Below, one piece after another: positions 34,042 through 42,008 of a stretch of 64,000 nucleotides of DNA. Both the position numbers and the translations under genes were made by a program. How positions within the stretch are numbered: position 1 is the first letter of the stretch; every line of letters starts with the position of its first letter. Under the pieces are notes generated by a model. That model was not told the origin of the DNA, made no database searches, and saw only the letters and a program-made list of their open reading frames with translations. The DNA comes from Amycolatopsis thermophila (lineage in GTDB: Bacteria; Actinomycetota; Actinomycetes; Mycobacteriales; Pseudonocardiaceae), in assembly GCF_030814215.1 (NCBI RefSeq), contig NZ_JAUSUT010000001.1:2790001-2854000 (forward strand), given 5' to 3'.

Positions 34042-35562
34042 CTACTCCAGTCTCCGCTCGGTCGTCCGCAGCGGGCCGGCCATGCGCGGGCCCGCGAGCT
34101 TCCGTTCGAGCCGGCCGAGACCGGTGCGAACCGGCTGTGCGAGGTACTCCCCGAGTACCACGCCGGCGGCCAGCGCAAGCCCGATCGCGGCCGCTTTGAT
34201 CAGCGTCGACAGGTTGCCGTTGCTCTGGGTGGCCAGTTCATAGAGGCCACGGTACGTGGACAGACCGGGCAGCAGCGGGGTGATCCCGGACACCGCCACC
34301 ACCAGCGGCGTCACCTTCAACCGGCGGGCGAGCACGCCACCGGAGAACCCGACCACGATGGCGGCGACGGCCGAGGAGGTGATGGCGTCGAACCGGCCCA
34401 CGATCAGCAGTGCGCCGTACACGCCGGCGCCGATCGCGCCCGCGGCGGCGGCCACCAGCATCGACCGCAGGGTCGAGTAGCTCGCGATCGCGAAGCACGC
34501 CGCCGCCGCCGCGCCGGCGGGCGCGATGACCAGCAGGCTGTCGGCGGTCTGCGCGGGCAGGACGGGTTCGGCCGGGGTGAACCCGAGCGCCTTGGCGATG
34601 TTCAGCGCGAGCGCGACGCCGGTGATCAGGCCGGCACTCATCAGGACCGTTTCCATGGTCCGGCCGGCGGCGGTCACGTTGTACCCGGTGATGGCGTCCT
34701 GCACGGCCGAGACCGTGGAGAGGCCGGACAGCAACACGGTGATGGCCGCCGCGGCGACCAGTGTGGAGAACTTGGCCGGGACGAGGTCGGTGTTCACCGC
34801 GAACGTGGCCATGCTGGTGGCCAGCAGCCCGCCCACGACCTGCTGGAAGAAGAACGGCAGCGCGACGCGGTTCAGCACGCGGCCCAGGCGGTCGATGAGC
34901 GCGGAGATGATCAGCGCGCCGATCGCGACGTCCAGGGTGCCGCTGAGCAGCAGGGTGATGAAGAAGGCCATGCCGCCCCAAGCCAGCGTGGCGAACCAGC
35001 GCGGGTACGGGTGCGGCGCCGTGGTGATCTGGTGCAGCTCGGTGTAGGCCTCTTCGGCGCTGAGGTGCCCGCGCAGGCAGCGCTGGACGAGCATCTCGGT
35101 CTGCGACAGGCGGGTGTAGTCCAGGCTGCGGGAGCGCACCACGCGCAGCGCGGTGATCGGGTTCGCGTCGGTGCCCCGGTGGCACGTCACGGTGATGGAC
35201 GTGAAGATGACGTCCACCTCGCAGTGCGGGAGACCGAACGCCTCGGTGAGGGACAGGATCGTCGCCGTCACGTCGGACGCGCCCGCGCCGCTGGCCATCT
35301 GCACCTCGCCGATGCGCAGGACCAGGTCGAGGACGAAGTTGACCGTCGCCTCGTCGGGCAGGGCCGGGCCGAGTTCCGTGGTCGCGTCCGGTGCCGGCTG
35401 CTCGCCGGTCGGCGCCTCCAGGATGTGCCAGGCCCGGCGACGCGGCTCGGTCGCCCGCCGCCGCCGATTGGCCTTGTCGACGTCCGGATCCGCCGGCGCC
35501 TCGAGAATGTGCCAGCCGCGCCTGCGGGTCACCGGGCCCCGGACGCGCTGGGTGCTGTTCAT
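34042..35562 (-). CDS. ThrE-family threonine/serine exporter with duplicated N-terminal motif
   Basis: A 506-residue ThrE-type exporter. Residues about 65-240 form the soluble domain (VLDLVLRIGEVQMASGAGASDV, CEVDVIFTSITVTCH, TRLSQTEMLVQRCL), followed by ten hydrophobic segments in two sets of five. It would export threonine or serine using the proton gradient. The start is the ATG at 35562, ten bases after AAGGAGG; the longer frame lacks such a site. Before the known domains lies a cytosolic tail with the same heptapeptide WHILEAP at residues 17-23 and 45-51, each preceded by an Arg-rich stretch. Confidence 0.88.
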   Translation of the reverse strand: MNSTQRVRGPVTRRRGWHILEAPADPDVDKANRRRRATEPRRRAWHILEAPTGEQPAPDATTELGPALPDEATVNFVLDLVLRIGEVQMASGAGASDVTATILSLTEAFGLPHCEVDVIFTSITVTCHRGTDANPITALRVVRSRSLDYTRLSQTEMLVQRCLRGHLSAEEAYTELHQITTAPHPYPRWFATLAWGGMAFFITLLLSGTLDVAIGALIISALIDRLGRVLNRVALPFFFQQVVGGLLATSMATFAVNTDLVPAKFSTLVAAAAITVLLSGLSTVSAVQDAITGYNVTAAGRTMETVLMSAGLITGVALALNIAKALGFTPAEPVLPAQTADSLLVIAPAGAAAAACFAIASYSTLRSMLVAAAAGAIGAGVYGALLIVGRFDAITSSAVAAIVVGFSGGVLARRLKVTPLVVAVSGITPLLPGLSTYRGLYELATQSNGNLSTLIKAAAIGLALAAGVVLGEYLAQPVRTGLGRLERKLAGPRMAGPLRTTERRLE

Positions 35563-35712
35563 GCGGCCGTCACCTCCTTGATTGGCCTCCCGGCTACGCA
35601 TCGCCTCGATCACGCCGGTCGTTGCAAAGGGGCAACCGTGGCGTGCGCCACTTCGACGATCATCCACGAATCCCAGGGGCCCGGCAGGGGTTGCTAGGAT
35701 GACCGCGATCAG

Positions 35713-35785
35713 GCCGACTTAGCTCAGCTGGTAGAGCAGCTGTCTTGTAAACAGCAGGTCAGGGGTTCGAGCCCCCTAGTCGGCT
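35713..35785 (+). tRNA. tRNA-Thr (anticodon UGU)
   Basis: A 73-base cloverleaf. The acceptor stem is GCCGACT/AGTCGGC with discriminator T at 35785. The D-stem is GCTC/GAGC, the anticodon stem GCTGT/ACAGC with loop CTTGTAA (anticodon TGT), and the T-arm AGGGG-TTCGAGC-CCCCT. CCA is not encoded. A TAGGAT box at 35695-35700 may be its -10 element. An integrase relic lies immediately downstream. Confidence 0.97.
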
Positions 35786-35790
35786 CCCCT

Positions 35791-35834
35791 CCGGACCAGG
35801 GCGTTTCGGTGTGGCAGGAAACACCCTGGTCCGG
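35791..35834 (+). terminator. stable hairpin just after tRNA-Thr
   Basis: CCGGACCAGGG (35791-35801) pairs with CCCTGGTCCGG (35824-35834), extended inward by GTTTC/GAAAC after one mismatch, giving a 16-bp stem. It begins six bases after the tRNA and probably ends its transcript, though there is no T-run. It could also be part of an old attachment site. Confidence 0.6.
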
Positions 35835-36106
35835 CCTCGTCTCGATTGTTCGTTCAGCCCGGTACCGAAGCGGCTGCCGGCCCGTTGTCGTAGCTCGTCT
35901 CAGCGCCGCCCGGCTCGGGATTGGGGGCTCCACGACGACGAGGGCGCCGCTGTGTCGTGCTGGGCAGTCGGCGCCCCGCTTGCGACCACATTGCTCGTGC
36001 GGGTCGCAGCCGTGCTGCCATACCTGCCGTTGCAACGCTCGCGGTACCGTGAGCATTCCCGTGACCTGCGCAAACCGGCACAGCGCGGATCGGATTGCGC
36101 ATGATC

Positions 36107-36358
36107 CGGGTTCCGTCGCTCGGTTTCGTTAAGAGACGCGCGTAGGGCATTGTGGACCTGTTGCAGCGTTGCCGAATTGGCGCCTTCCTTTCGGAGACGC
36201 GCAGAGAACCGTTCGATGTGTGTGCGCGCCGATTCCCGGAACGATGTCCTTGTCGACCGCCATTTCTCGACCGTCCACTCGTGACCGGTCGTGCGGACCA
36301 TGCCTGTGTCGCGCTCTCGTTCGAGTTTCCGGACCTTGCGTGAAGGGCGGGCCAGGGA
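36107..36358 (-). pseudogene. frameshifted N-terminal relic of a tyrosine integrase
   Basis: Two minus-strand frames together give the start of an actinobacterial phage-type integrase. One frame reads RKVRKLERERDTG...HEWTVEKW (36358-36260); a second gives DIVPGIGAH (36245-36222); then the first resumes with THIERFSARLRKEG, NSATLQQVHNALRASLNETERRN (36220-36107). A deletion after TVEKW and a frameshift after GIGAH disrupt it, and the catalytic Arg/His/Tyr domain is not found before the tRNA. The rest of 35835-36442 shows no supported gene. The integrase assignment comes from family knowledge of these N-terminal blocks. Confidence 0.65.
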
Positions 36359-36442
36359 CCGTGCGGATCCGTCGGCGGGTAACGCTGTTCGTCGTTCCGG
36401 CGACTTCGGTCACGGGCCATCCGACCGGGAGGGGCGTCAGCG

Positions 36443-37249
36443 ATGCGGACCGAGAACCTCACCCGAACCGCCACCGGGCGTTGGGCCTGGGTGCTCGTCC
36501 TCGTCGTCGGGCTCGGGTTGTTCGAGTCGGTGCGCCGGGTGCTCCTGGACACCGAGAACCCGAACCTGGTGCCGTCCCTGATCCTGCTCGGTGCCGTCGT
36601 CGGGCCGGCGACGTTCGTCGCGTTCGTGTGGGGCCGGCGGTTGTCGTTCGGCGTCGATCCGGTTCTCGTGGGGCTCGTGGCGTGTGTCGGGGGCGTCGTC
36701 GGCGTCGTCACGGCCGGGTCGCTCGAGTACGACGTGCTCAAGGACCTCGGGCCGCTCCAGATGGTCGGCGTCGGCGTCATCGAGGAGACCTGCAAGCTCC
36801 TCGGGCCGGCCGTGCTGTTGTTGTTCGTCACCGACAAGCGGACCGCCACCGGCCTGCTGCTGGGCGTCGCGTCCGGGGCGGGCTTCGCGGCGCTCGAGAC
36901 GATGGGCTACGCGCTCGTCGCGTTCCTCAAGTCCCAGGGGAACATCGGCGCCGTCGACCAGACGCTCCTGCTCCGCGGCGTGCTCAGCCCGGCCACGCAC
37001 ATGGCGTGGACCGGGCTGACCGCCGCCGCCCTGTGGGCCGCGGCCCGGCGCCGCGGTCGGTCCCGCGCGGTGGGCCGGTTCGTGGCCGTGTTCATCGTCG
37101 CCGTGGCCCTGCACGCCACCTGGGACAGCCTCGGCACCCCGATCGCCTACATCGTGCTCGCCGCCGTCAGCCTCGGGCTCCTCTGGTACACGGCGCACCG
37201 CATGGCCCGCTACCGCTCGGCGTACGGCCGCCGCGCCCGGGCGTTCTGA
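36443..37249 (+). CDS. PrsW-family intramembrane metalloprotease
   Basis: A 268-residue membrane protein with about eight hydrophobic segments and the PrsW/CPBP catalytic motifs: VIEETCK (Glu114, Glu115), FAALETMGY, SPATHMAWTG (His186) and ALHATWD (His224). In Bacillus, PrsW starts release of an anti-sigma factor; here the substrate is unknown. GGGAGGGG precedes the ATG. Its 3' end overlaps that of the convergent FMN reductase gene by 40 bases. It lies just beyond the integrase relic and may be an insertion-associated or an original neighbour gene. Confidence 0.86.
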   Translation: MRTENLTRTATGRWAWVLVLVVGLGLFESVRRVLLDTENPNLVPSLILLGAVVGPATFVAFVWGRRLSFGVDPVLVGLVACVGGVVGVVTAGSLEYDVLKDLGPLQMVGVGVIEETCKLLGPAVLLLFVTDKRTATGLLLGVASGAGFAALETMGYALVAFLKSQGNIGAVDQTLLLRGVLSPATHMAWTGLTAAALWAAARRRGRSRAVGRFVAVFIVAVALHATWDSLGTPIAYIVLAAVSLGLLWYTAHRMARYRSAYGRRARAF

Positions 37250-37791
37250 AGCGCCTCCGCCCACCACACCAGTTCGTCCAGCAACGTCTTCGCCGCGCCG
37301 TCCGGGCCCTCGGGGTCGAGCAGGCGGCCGTCGGTGCCGAACTTCGCCCAGTGCTGGTCGAAACTCACGCCGTCCCGCACGGTCACCGAATGCGTCTCCG
37401 CGAACACCTGCCGCAGGTGCTCCACCGCACGCAACCCGCCGCCGAGCCCGCCGTAGGACACGAACCCGACGGGCTTGGCGTGCCATTCGGTGTGGTGCCA
37501 GTCGATGAGGTGCTTCAGCGCGGCCGGGTAGCTGTGGTTGTACTCCGGCGTGACCACGACGAACGCGTCCGCCCGGTCCAGCCGCGCCGACACGTCGTGC
37601 AGTTCGGGCGGCACCGGCTCGCCGGGGCCTGCCGGCAGGGCGAGGGGGAGTGGGACGTCGGCCACGTCGATCAGGTCCACGGTGAACCGGCCGTGCCGGG
37701 CCGCCGCGTCGAGGAACCAGTTCGCGACCACCGGCCCGAACCGCTGCTGCCGGACGCTGCCGATGATCACCGCGAGGTGGAGTTCTGTCAT
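37210..37791 (-). CDS. NAD(P)H-dependent FMN reductase (flavodoxin-like)
   Basis: A 193-residue flavoprotein of the FMN_red family. The phosphate-binding loop is IIGSVRQQRFGPVVANW, and the isoalloxazine-contacting block is VVVTPEYNHSYPAALKHLIDW followed by KPVGFVSYGGLGGGLRAVEHL. It would reduce FMN or quinones with NAD(P)H. It is divergent from an XRE regulator 102 bases away, a common arrangement in which the regulator controls the reductase. Start ATG 37791. Confidence 0.9.
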   Translation of the reverse strand: MTELHLAVIIGSVRQQRFGPVVANWFLDAAARHGRFTVDLIDVADVPLPLALPAGPGEPVPPELHDVSARLDRADAFVVVTPEYNHSYPAALKHLIDWHHTEWHAKPVGFVSYGGLGGGLRAVEHLRQVFAETHSVTVRDGVSFDQHWAKFGTDGRLLDPEGPDGAAKTLLDELVWWAEALQNARARRPYAER

Positions 37792-37893
37792 GCCTTCGAC
37801 GGTGCCGCCGCGCGGCGGCCGGAAAAAGGCCGCGCTGAGACTGGCCCTCGGAGGGCGACCCTCACGGCACGCGGCGCCGGTAACGTCGGTCCG

Positions 37894-38742
37894 GTGAGCG
37901 ACAACGAGCTGGGCGAGTTCCTGCGCACCGCCCGGGAAGCGGTGACACCCGCCGAGGTCGGGCTGCCCACGGGCCCGCGCCGCCGCACGCCCGGCCTGCG
38001 CCGCGCCGAACTCGCGACCCTGGCCGGGGTGAGCATCGACTACCTGTCGCGGCTGGAACAGGGCCGCGACCGGCACCCGTCGCCGCAGGTGCTCGGCGCG
38101 CTCGCGGACGCGATGCGGCTGTCGCCGGAGGCGCGGGGGCAGTTGCGCCTGATCCTGACGCGCCACAAGGACCGCACCCTGTGCGAAGCCAGCCGTCCAC
38201 CGGTCCGCGAGGTGCGTCCCCCGGTGCGCGCGATCCTGGACCGGCTCGAGCCCACGCCCGCGCACGTGGTCAACCGCATCGGCGAGGTCATCGCGTGGAC
38301 CGACGGTTTCGACCGCCTCGCCCGCCCGGCCGGCCTGCTCGACGGTGAACCGCCGAACCTGGCCCGGTTCGTGTTCACCGACCGGCGGGCGCGCGCGGTG
38401 TTCCCGGACTGGGACGCCGTCGCCGACCGGCAGATCGCGAACCTGCGCGTGGAAACGCACCGCGATGATCCGCAACTGGCGTTGCTCACCGAGGAGCTGT
38501 CGGTGGCGGCCGGGGCGGCGTTCACGGAACGGCTGACGGCCAGGATTCCCTTGCGCGGCACCGGAGTGGACCGGTTCGCGCACCCGGTGGTGGGCGAGTT
38601 GCGGCTCACCTACGAAACCCTCGCCCTGCCCGACGCGGACGAGCAACGTCTGGTGGTCCAGCTCCCCGCCGACGAAGCGACGGCGGCCGCGGTGAACGAA
38701 CTCGACGGACGGCGGCCGGGTTCGCTGCGTGCGGTGCGATAA
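37894..38742 (+). CDS. XRE-family regulator with MmyB-like ligand-binding domain
   Basis: A 282-residue regulator. The N-terminal helix-turn-helix is at about residues 25-85 (TPGLRRAELATLAGVSIDYLSRLEQGRDRHPS). A long C-terminal domain follows, with PAHVVNRIGEVIAWTDGFDRL and the HPVVGELRLTYETL block, as in the MmyB-like/PAS-type ligand-binding domain. Such proteins typically regulate a divergent oxidoreductase; the FMN reductase gene is the candidate. Start GTG 37894. Confidence 0.9.
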   Translation: MSDNELGEFLRTAREAVTPAEVGLPTGPRRRTPGLRRAELATLAGVSIDYLSRLEQGRDRHPSPQVLGALADAMRLSPEARGQLRLILTRHKDRTLCEASRPPVREVRPPVRAILDRLEPTPAHVVNRIGEVIAWTDGFDRLARPAGLLDGEPPNLARFVFTDRRARAVFPDWDAVADRQIANLRVETHRDDPQLALLTEELSVAAGAAFTERLTARIPLRGTGVDRFAHPVVGELRLTYETLALPDADEQRLVVQLPADEATAAAVNELDGRRPGSLRAVR

Positions 38743-38854
38743 AGAGCCGTAAGACCCTTGCCGCGCCCCGGTTCCCGGGCGTCCACTGCGGAACGCGGCC
38801 GCGGACGTCGTCAGCGGGCGCCGCCCGCCCCACCGCGGCCGAAGGAGGTGGACC

Positions 38855-39292
38855 ATGACTCCGGACGAGCGGAGGGAGAAGCTGCGCCGCGGGATGGACC
38901 GGATGTGGAACCAGGGCGAGGCGGAGGTCTTCGGCGAACTGTTCGCCGAGCACTGTTCGTTCCACGACCCCACGTTCCCGACCTCCGGGCCCGGCGAACT
39001 CCGCCAGCAGATCAGCGAACTGCGCACGGCGTGCCCGGACCTGCACGTGGATGTGCACGACGTCGTCGTCGAGGGCGATCTGAGCGCGATGCGGTGGACC
39101 ATGGGCGGCACCGCCCGGCACGACTTCCGCGGCATCCCCGGCACCGGCAAGTCCTGGGTGATGACCGGCATGGGCTGGGACAAGTGGGAGGACGACCGGA
39201 TCGTCGAGAGCTGGGTCAACTACGACATGCTCGGCACCCTGCAGCAACTCGGCGTGATCCCCGAGACGGCGACGCAGGAGACAGCCGGCTGA
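38855..39292 (+). CDS. SnoaL-like ester cyclase/NTF2-fold protein
   Basis: A 145-residue protein of the SnoaL-like group. It has the conserved EVFGELFAEHCSFHDPTFP near the N-terminus, ISELRTACPDLHVDVHDVVVEGD in the middle, and DKWEDDRIVESWVNYDMLGTLQQLG near the end. The fold is a small cone-shaped NTF2 barrel; members are ester cyclases, isomerases or inactive. GAAGGAGGTGGACC gives an ideal ribosome binding site. It is the last gene before the 256-bp repeat array. The substrate is unknown. Confidence 0.85.
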   Translation: MTPDERREKLRRGMDRMWNQGEAEVFGELFAEHCSFHDPTFPTSGPGELRQQISELRTACPDLHVDVHDVVVEGDLSAMRWTMGGTARHDFRGIPGTGKSWVMTGMGWDKWEDDRIVESWVNYDMLGTLQQLGVIPETATQETAG

Positions 39293-39309
39293 CGCTCCGC
39301 GCGCTCGCG

Positions 39310-40230
39310 CCACCCGCTGCCGCGGGGGTCGCGCGGTGGTGTGCTACACCGCTGCGGCTGCCCTCTCGCACCCGCGGCGAGCCGGCCGAGAGAGGCGGCC
39401 GCCGCACGGCGGACGGCGGCGACCCGCTCGCGTGACCCGCGTCCGCGGGCCGCCCGCTGGGCGCCGCAGCGCTTCCGGCGCGACGCGCTCGCGCTACGTG
39501 CTGCCTCGGGAGCTCGACCTGCGGGGGTCGCGCTTCCGCCGCGGTCGCGCGGTGGTGAGCCACGCCGGTCCGGCCGCGGGTGCGCTTGGTGATCGGGCCG
39601 CGGGAGGCAGCCGCACGGCCGCGCACAGTGGAAGGCGGCGATCCGCCCGCGCAACCCGCGATCCGCCCGCGCAACCCGCGCCCGCGGGTCGCAACGGCTG
39701 TCTGGTACCTGCGGGTCGCCCGCTGGGCGCCGTAGGGCCTCCGGCGGGACGCGCTCGCGCTACGTGCTGCCCCGTGGAGCCCGACCCGCGGGGTCGCGCT
39801 TTCGCGGTCGCACGGCCACGCCGGTCCGGCCGCGGGTGCGCTTGGTGATCGGGCCGCGGCAGGCGGCCGCCGCACGGCCGCACAACGTGGACGGCGGCGA
39901 TCAGCCCGGGCAACCTGCGATCCGCCCGCGCAACCCGCGCCCGCGGGTCGCAACGGCTGTCCCGTACCTGCGGGTCGCCCACTGGGCGCCGCAGGGCCTC
40001 CGGCGCGACGCGCTCGCGCTACGTGCTGCCCGGGAGCCCGACCCGCGGGGTCGCGCTTTCGCGGTCGCACGGCCACGCCGGTCCGGCCGCGGGTGCGCTT
40101 GGTGATCGGGCCGCGGCAGGCGGCCGCCGCACGGCCGCACAAGGTGGACGGCGGCGAATCGGTCGCGCAACCCGCGCTTGTGGCTCGCCCCGGGGAGCCG
40201 TGTGGCCTCCGGCGCGCCTCTGGGAGCAGT
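39310..40230. repeat. tandem array of about 256-bp units
   Basis: The marker TGCGCTTGGTGATCGGGCCG recurs at 39581, 39837 and 40094, giving periods of 256 and 257 bp. A diverged copy precedes it (from about 39310) and a truncated one ends near 40230. Units share GCGACGCGCTCGCGCTACG and a GC-rich core. Frames are open on both strands but encode Arg/Ala/Gly/Pro low-complexity sequence. No gene or inverted-repeat ends were seen, so it is neither a CRISPR nor a recognisable insertion sequence. Confidence 0.8.
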
Positions 40231-40358
40231 CGGGGCGCGACCCCCAGCGTGACCCGCCGGTCGCGCTGAGGCGGTGATCAGACACCCCGGTCCCGGGCTT
40301 GCGCGCCCGCGGCGAGTCGGCCAGGCGCATCCCGACCCTCCACCGCCGGCGCGTCGGC

Positions 40359-41567
40359 TCAGCCGAGGTCGGCGAGGCGCGTGCGCAGGTGGGCGGCCTG
40401 CGGGTCGCTCAGTCCGAGCGCCAGCGCGCGCCGGTACGCGGTTCGTGCTTCGGCGGCCGCGCCCAGCCGGTTCAGCAGCTCCCCGCGCGTCGCGTGCCAC
40501 CAGGGGTACTCGGTCAGCCCCGGGATGCCGTCGACCAGTGCCAGACCGGCCGCCGGGCCGTCGCGTTCGGCCACGGCGACCGCCCGGTTCAGGCGGGCCA
40601 CCGGCGTGTCCGCCACCTCCAGCAGCACGTCGTACCACGAGATCAGCGCGTCCCAGTTCGTCTCGGCGTAGGACGGCGCCAGTGCGTGGCACGCGGCGAT
40701 CGCGGCCTGCACCACGTACCGGTCGGGAACCGCCGCCCGCCGCAGCCCGCGGCCCAGCTGCGACACGCCCTCCTTGATCGCCGCCACGTCCCACCGCGAC
40801 CGGTCCTGGTCCGGCAGCAGCACCGGCACCCCGGCCGCGTCCACCCGCGCGTCCCGCCGCGAGTTCTGCAGCAACAGCAACGCGAGCAGGCCCAGCACGG
40901 TCGGCTCGTCGGGCATCAGCCCGGCCAGCAGCCGCGCCAGCCGGACCGCCTCGTCGACCAGCTCGAGCCGCACCAGATCCGATCCGGCCGCCGCCGCGTA
41001 GCCCTCGTTGAAGATCAGGTACACCGTCGCGGCCACACCGGTCAGCCGGTCGGGCAACTCCGCGGCGTCCGGCACGCGGTACGGGATCCGCGCCTGCGCG
41101 ATCTTCTGCTTCGCCCGCGTCAACCGCTTCGCCATCGTCGCCTCGGGCACCAGCAGCGCCCGCGCGACCTCCGCGGTCGACAACCCGCCGAGCGTCCGCA
41201 ACGCCAGCGCCACCTGCGCCTCCAACGACAACGCCGGGTGGCAGCACGTGAACACCAGCCGCAGCAGGTCGTCCCGCACCACCTCGGCCGGTTCCGGCTC
41301 GGGGAACGGCATCGCCGCCGCCTCCTTCCCGGACCGGGCGGCCTCGCGGCGGAACAGGTCGACCGCCCGCCGCTTCGCGGTGACCAGCAGCCAGCCGCGC
41401 GGGTTGTCCGGCACGCCGTCACGCGGCCAGGTCTCCAGCGCCCGGACCACGGCGTCCTGCACCGCGTCCTCGGCGACGTCGACGCTGCCGGTGACGCGGA
41501 TCAGCGTGGCCAGTACGCGAGTTCCCTCCTCCCGCACCAGCCTCGCGACCGCGTCACCGGTTTCCAC
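40359..41567 (-). CDS. ECF sigma factor with long C-terminal extension (ECF42-like)
   Basis: A 402-residue sigma-70-family factor. Sigma2 is at about residues 5-75 (GSVDVAEDAVQDAVVRALE, GWLLVTAKRRAVDLFRRE). Sigma4 is near 115-170 (TLGGLSTAEVARALLVPEATMAKRLTRAKQKI). A long TPR-like C-terminal extension starts YLIFNEGYAA and ends DPQAAHLRTRLADLG. This architecture, with a DGPF/YCII gene directly upstream, is that of the ECF42 group, which lacks a classical anti-sigma factor. The start is the GTG two bases after the partner's stop. Confidence 0.9.
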   Translation of the reverse strand: METGDAVARLVREEGTRVLATLIRVTGSVDVAEDAVQDAVVRALETWPRDGVPDNPRGWLLVTAKRRAVDLFRREAARSGKEAAAMPFPEPEPAEVVRDDLLRLVFTCCHPALSLEAQVALALRTLGGLSTAEVARALLVPEATMAKRLTRAKQKIAQARIPYRVPDAAELPDRLTGVAATVYLIFNEGYAAAAGSDLVRLELVDEAVRLARLLAGLMPDEPTVLGLLALLLLQNSRRDARVDAAGVPVLLPDQDRSRWDVAAIKEGVSQLGRGLRRAAVPDRYVVQAAIAACHALAPSYAETNWDALISWYDVLLEVADTPVARLNRAVAVAERDGPAAGLALVDGIPGLTEYPWWHATRGELLNRLGAAAEARTAYRRALALGLSDPQAAHLRTRLADLG

Positions 41568-41569
41568 CG

Positions 41570-41905
41570 TCAGAACTCGATCACCGGCCGGATCTCGACG
41601 ACCCCGTTCCGGGCCGCCGGGAGCTTCGCCGAGACCCGCACGGCCTCGTCGAGGTCGGCGCATTCGAACAGGTAGAACCCGGTCAGCGCCTCCTTCGTCT
41701 CGGCGTAGGGGCCGTCGCTGGTCAGGACGTCGCCGCCGGAGACCCGCACGGTGGTCGCGGTCGAGGTCGGGTACAGCGCCTTGCCGCCCCTGATGACGGC
41801 GGCCGCGGCCTGGCCGAACTCCATGTACTGCTTGGTCGTCTCCGCGTGCTCGGGCTGCGACCAGTCGACGTCCTCGGTGTACAGCAGGGCGGCATAGGTG
41901 GGCAT
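41570..41905 (-). CDS. YCII/DGPF-domain protein
   Basis: A 111-residue YCII-type protein. It begins YAALLYTEDVDWSQPEH and has the block VLTSDGPYAETKEALTGFYLFECAD, in which the family's DGPF signature is DGPY. It ends next to the ECF sigma gene start, so both are translated from one message. DGPF proteins are the constant partners of ECF42 sigma factors, but their role in control is not established. Confidence 0.92.
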   Translation of the reverse strand: MPTYAALLYTEDVDWSQPEHAETTKQYMEFGQAAAAVIRGGKALYPTSTATTVRVSGGDVLTSDGPYAETKEALTGFYLFECADLDEAVRVSAKLPAARNGVVEIRPVIEF

Positions 41906-42008
41906 GGCTGCTCCTCCGTGGTGGGCACCGGCGCCGATCGCCGGTGTTCACGATAAGGACGAACAGCCTCCCACCGCTCTGGACAGCGCCGCCGATTTTT
42001 TTCGGCGG

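Noticed and set aside
35724-36056. A 110-residue minus-strand frame running through the antisense of tRNA-Thr
   Set aside because: The C-terminus LEPLTCCLQDSCSTS is only the reverse strand of the tRNA gene; such frames are common false genes.
39310-40230. CRISPR or insertion sequence
   Set aside because: Units of about 256 bp without spacers, terminal inverted repeats or a transposase.
36443-40230. A bounded genomic island from tRNA-Thr to the repeat array
   Set aside because: Only the integrase relic supports it; no second attachment site was seen and the genes between look like ordinary chromosomal ones.
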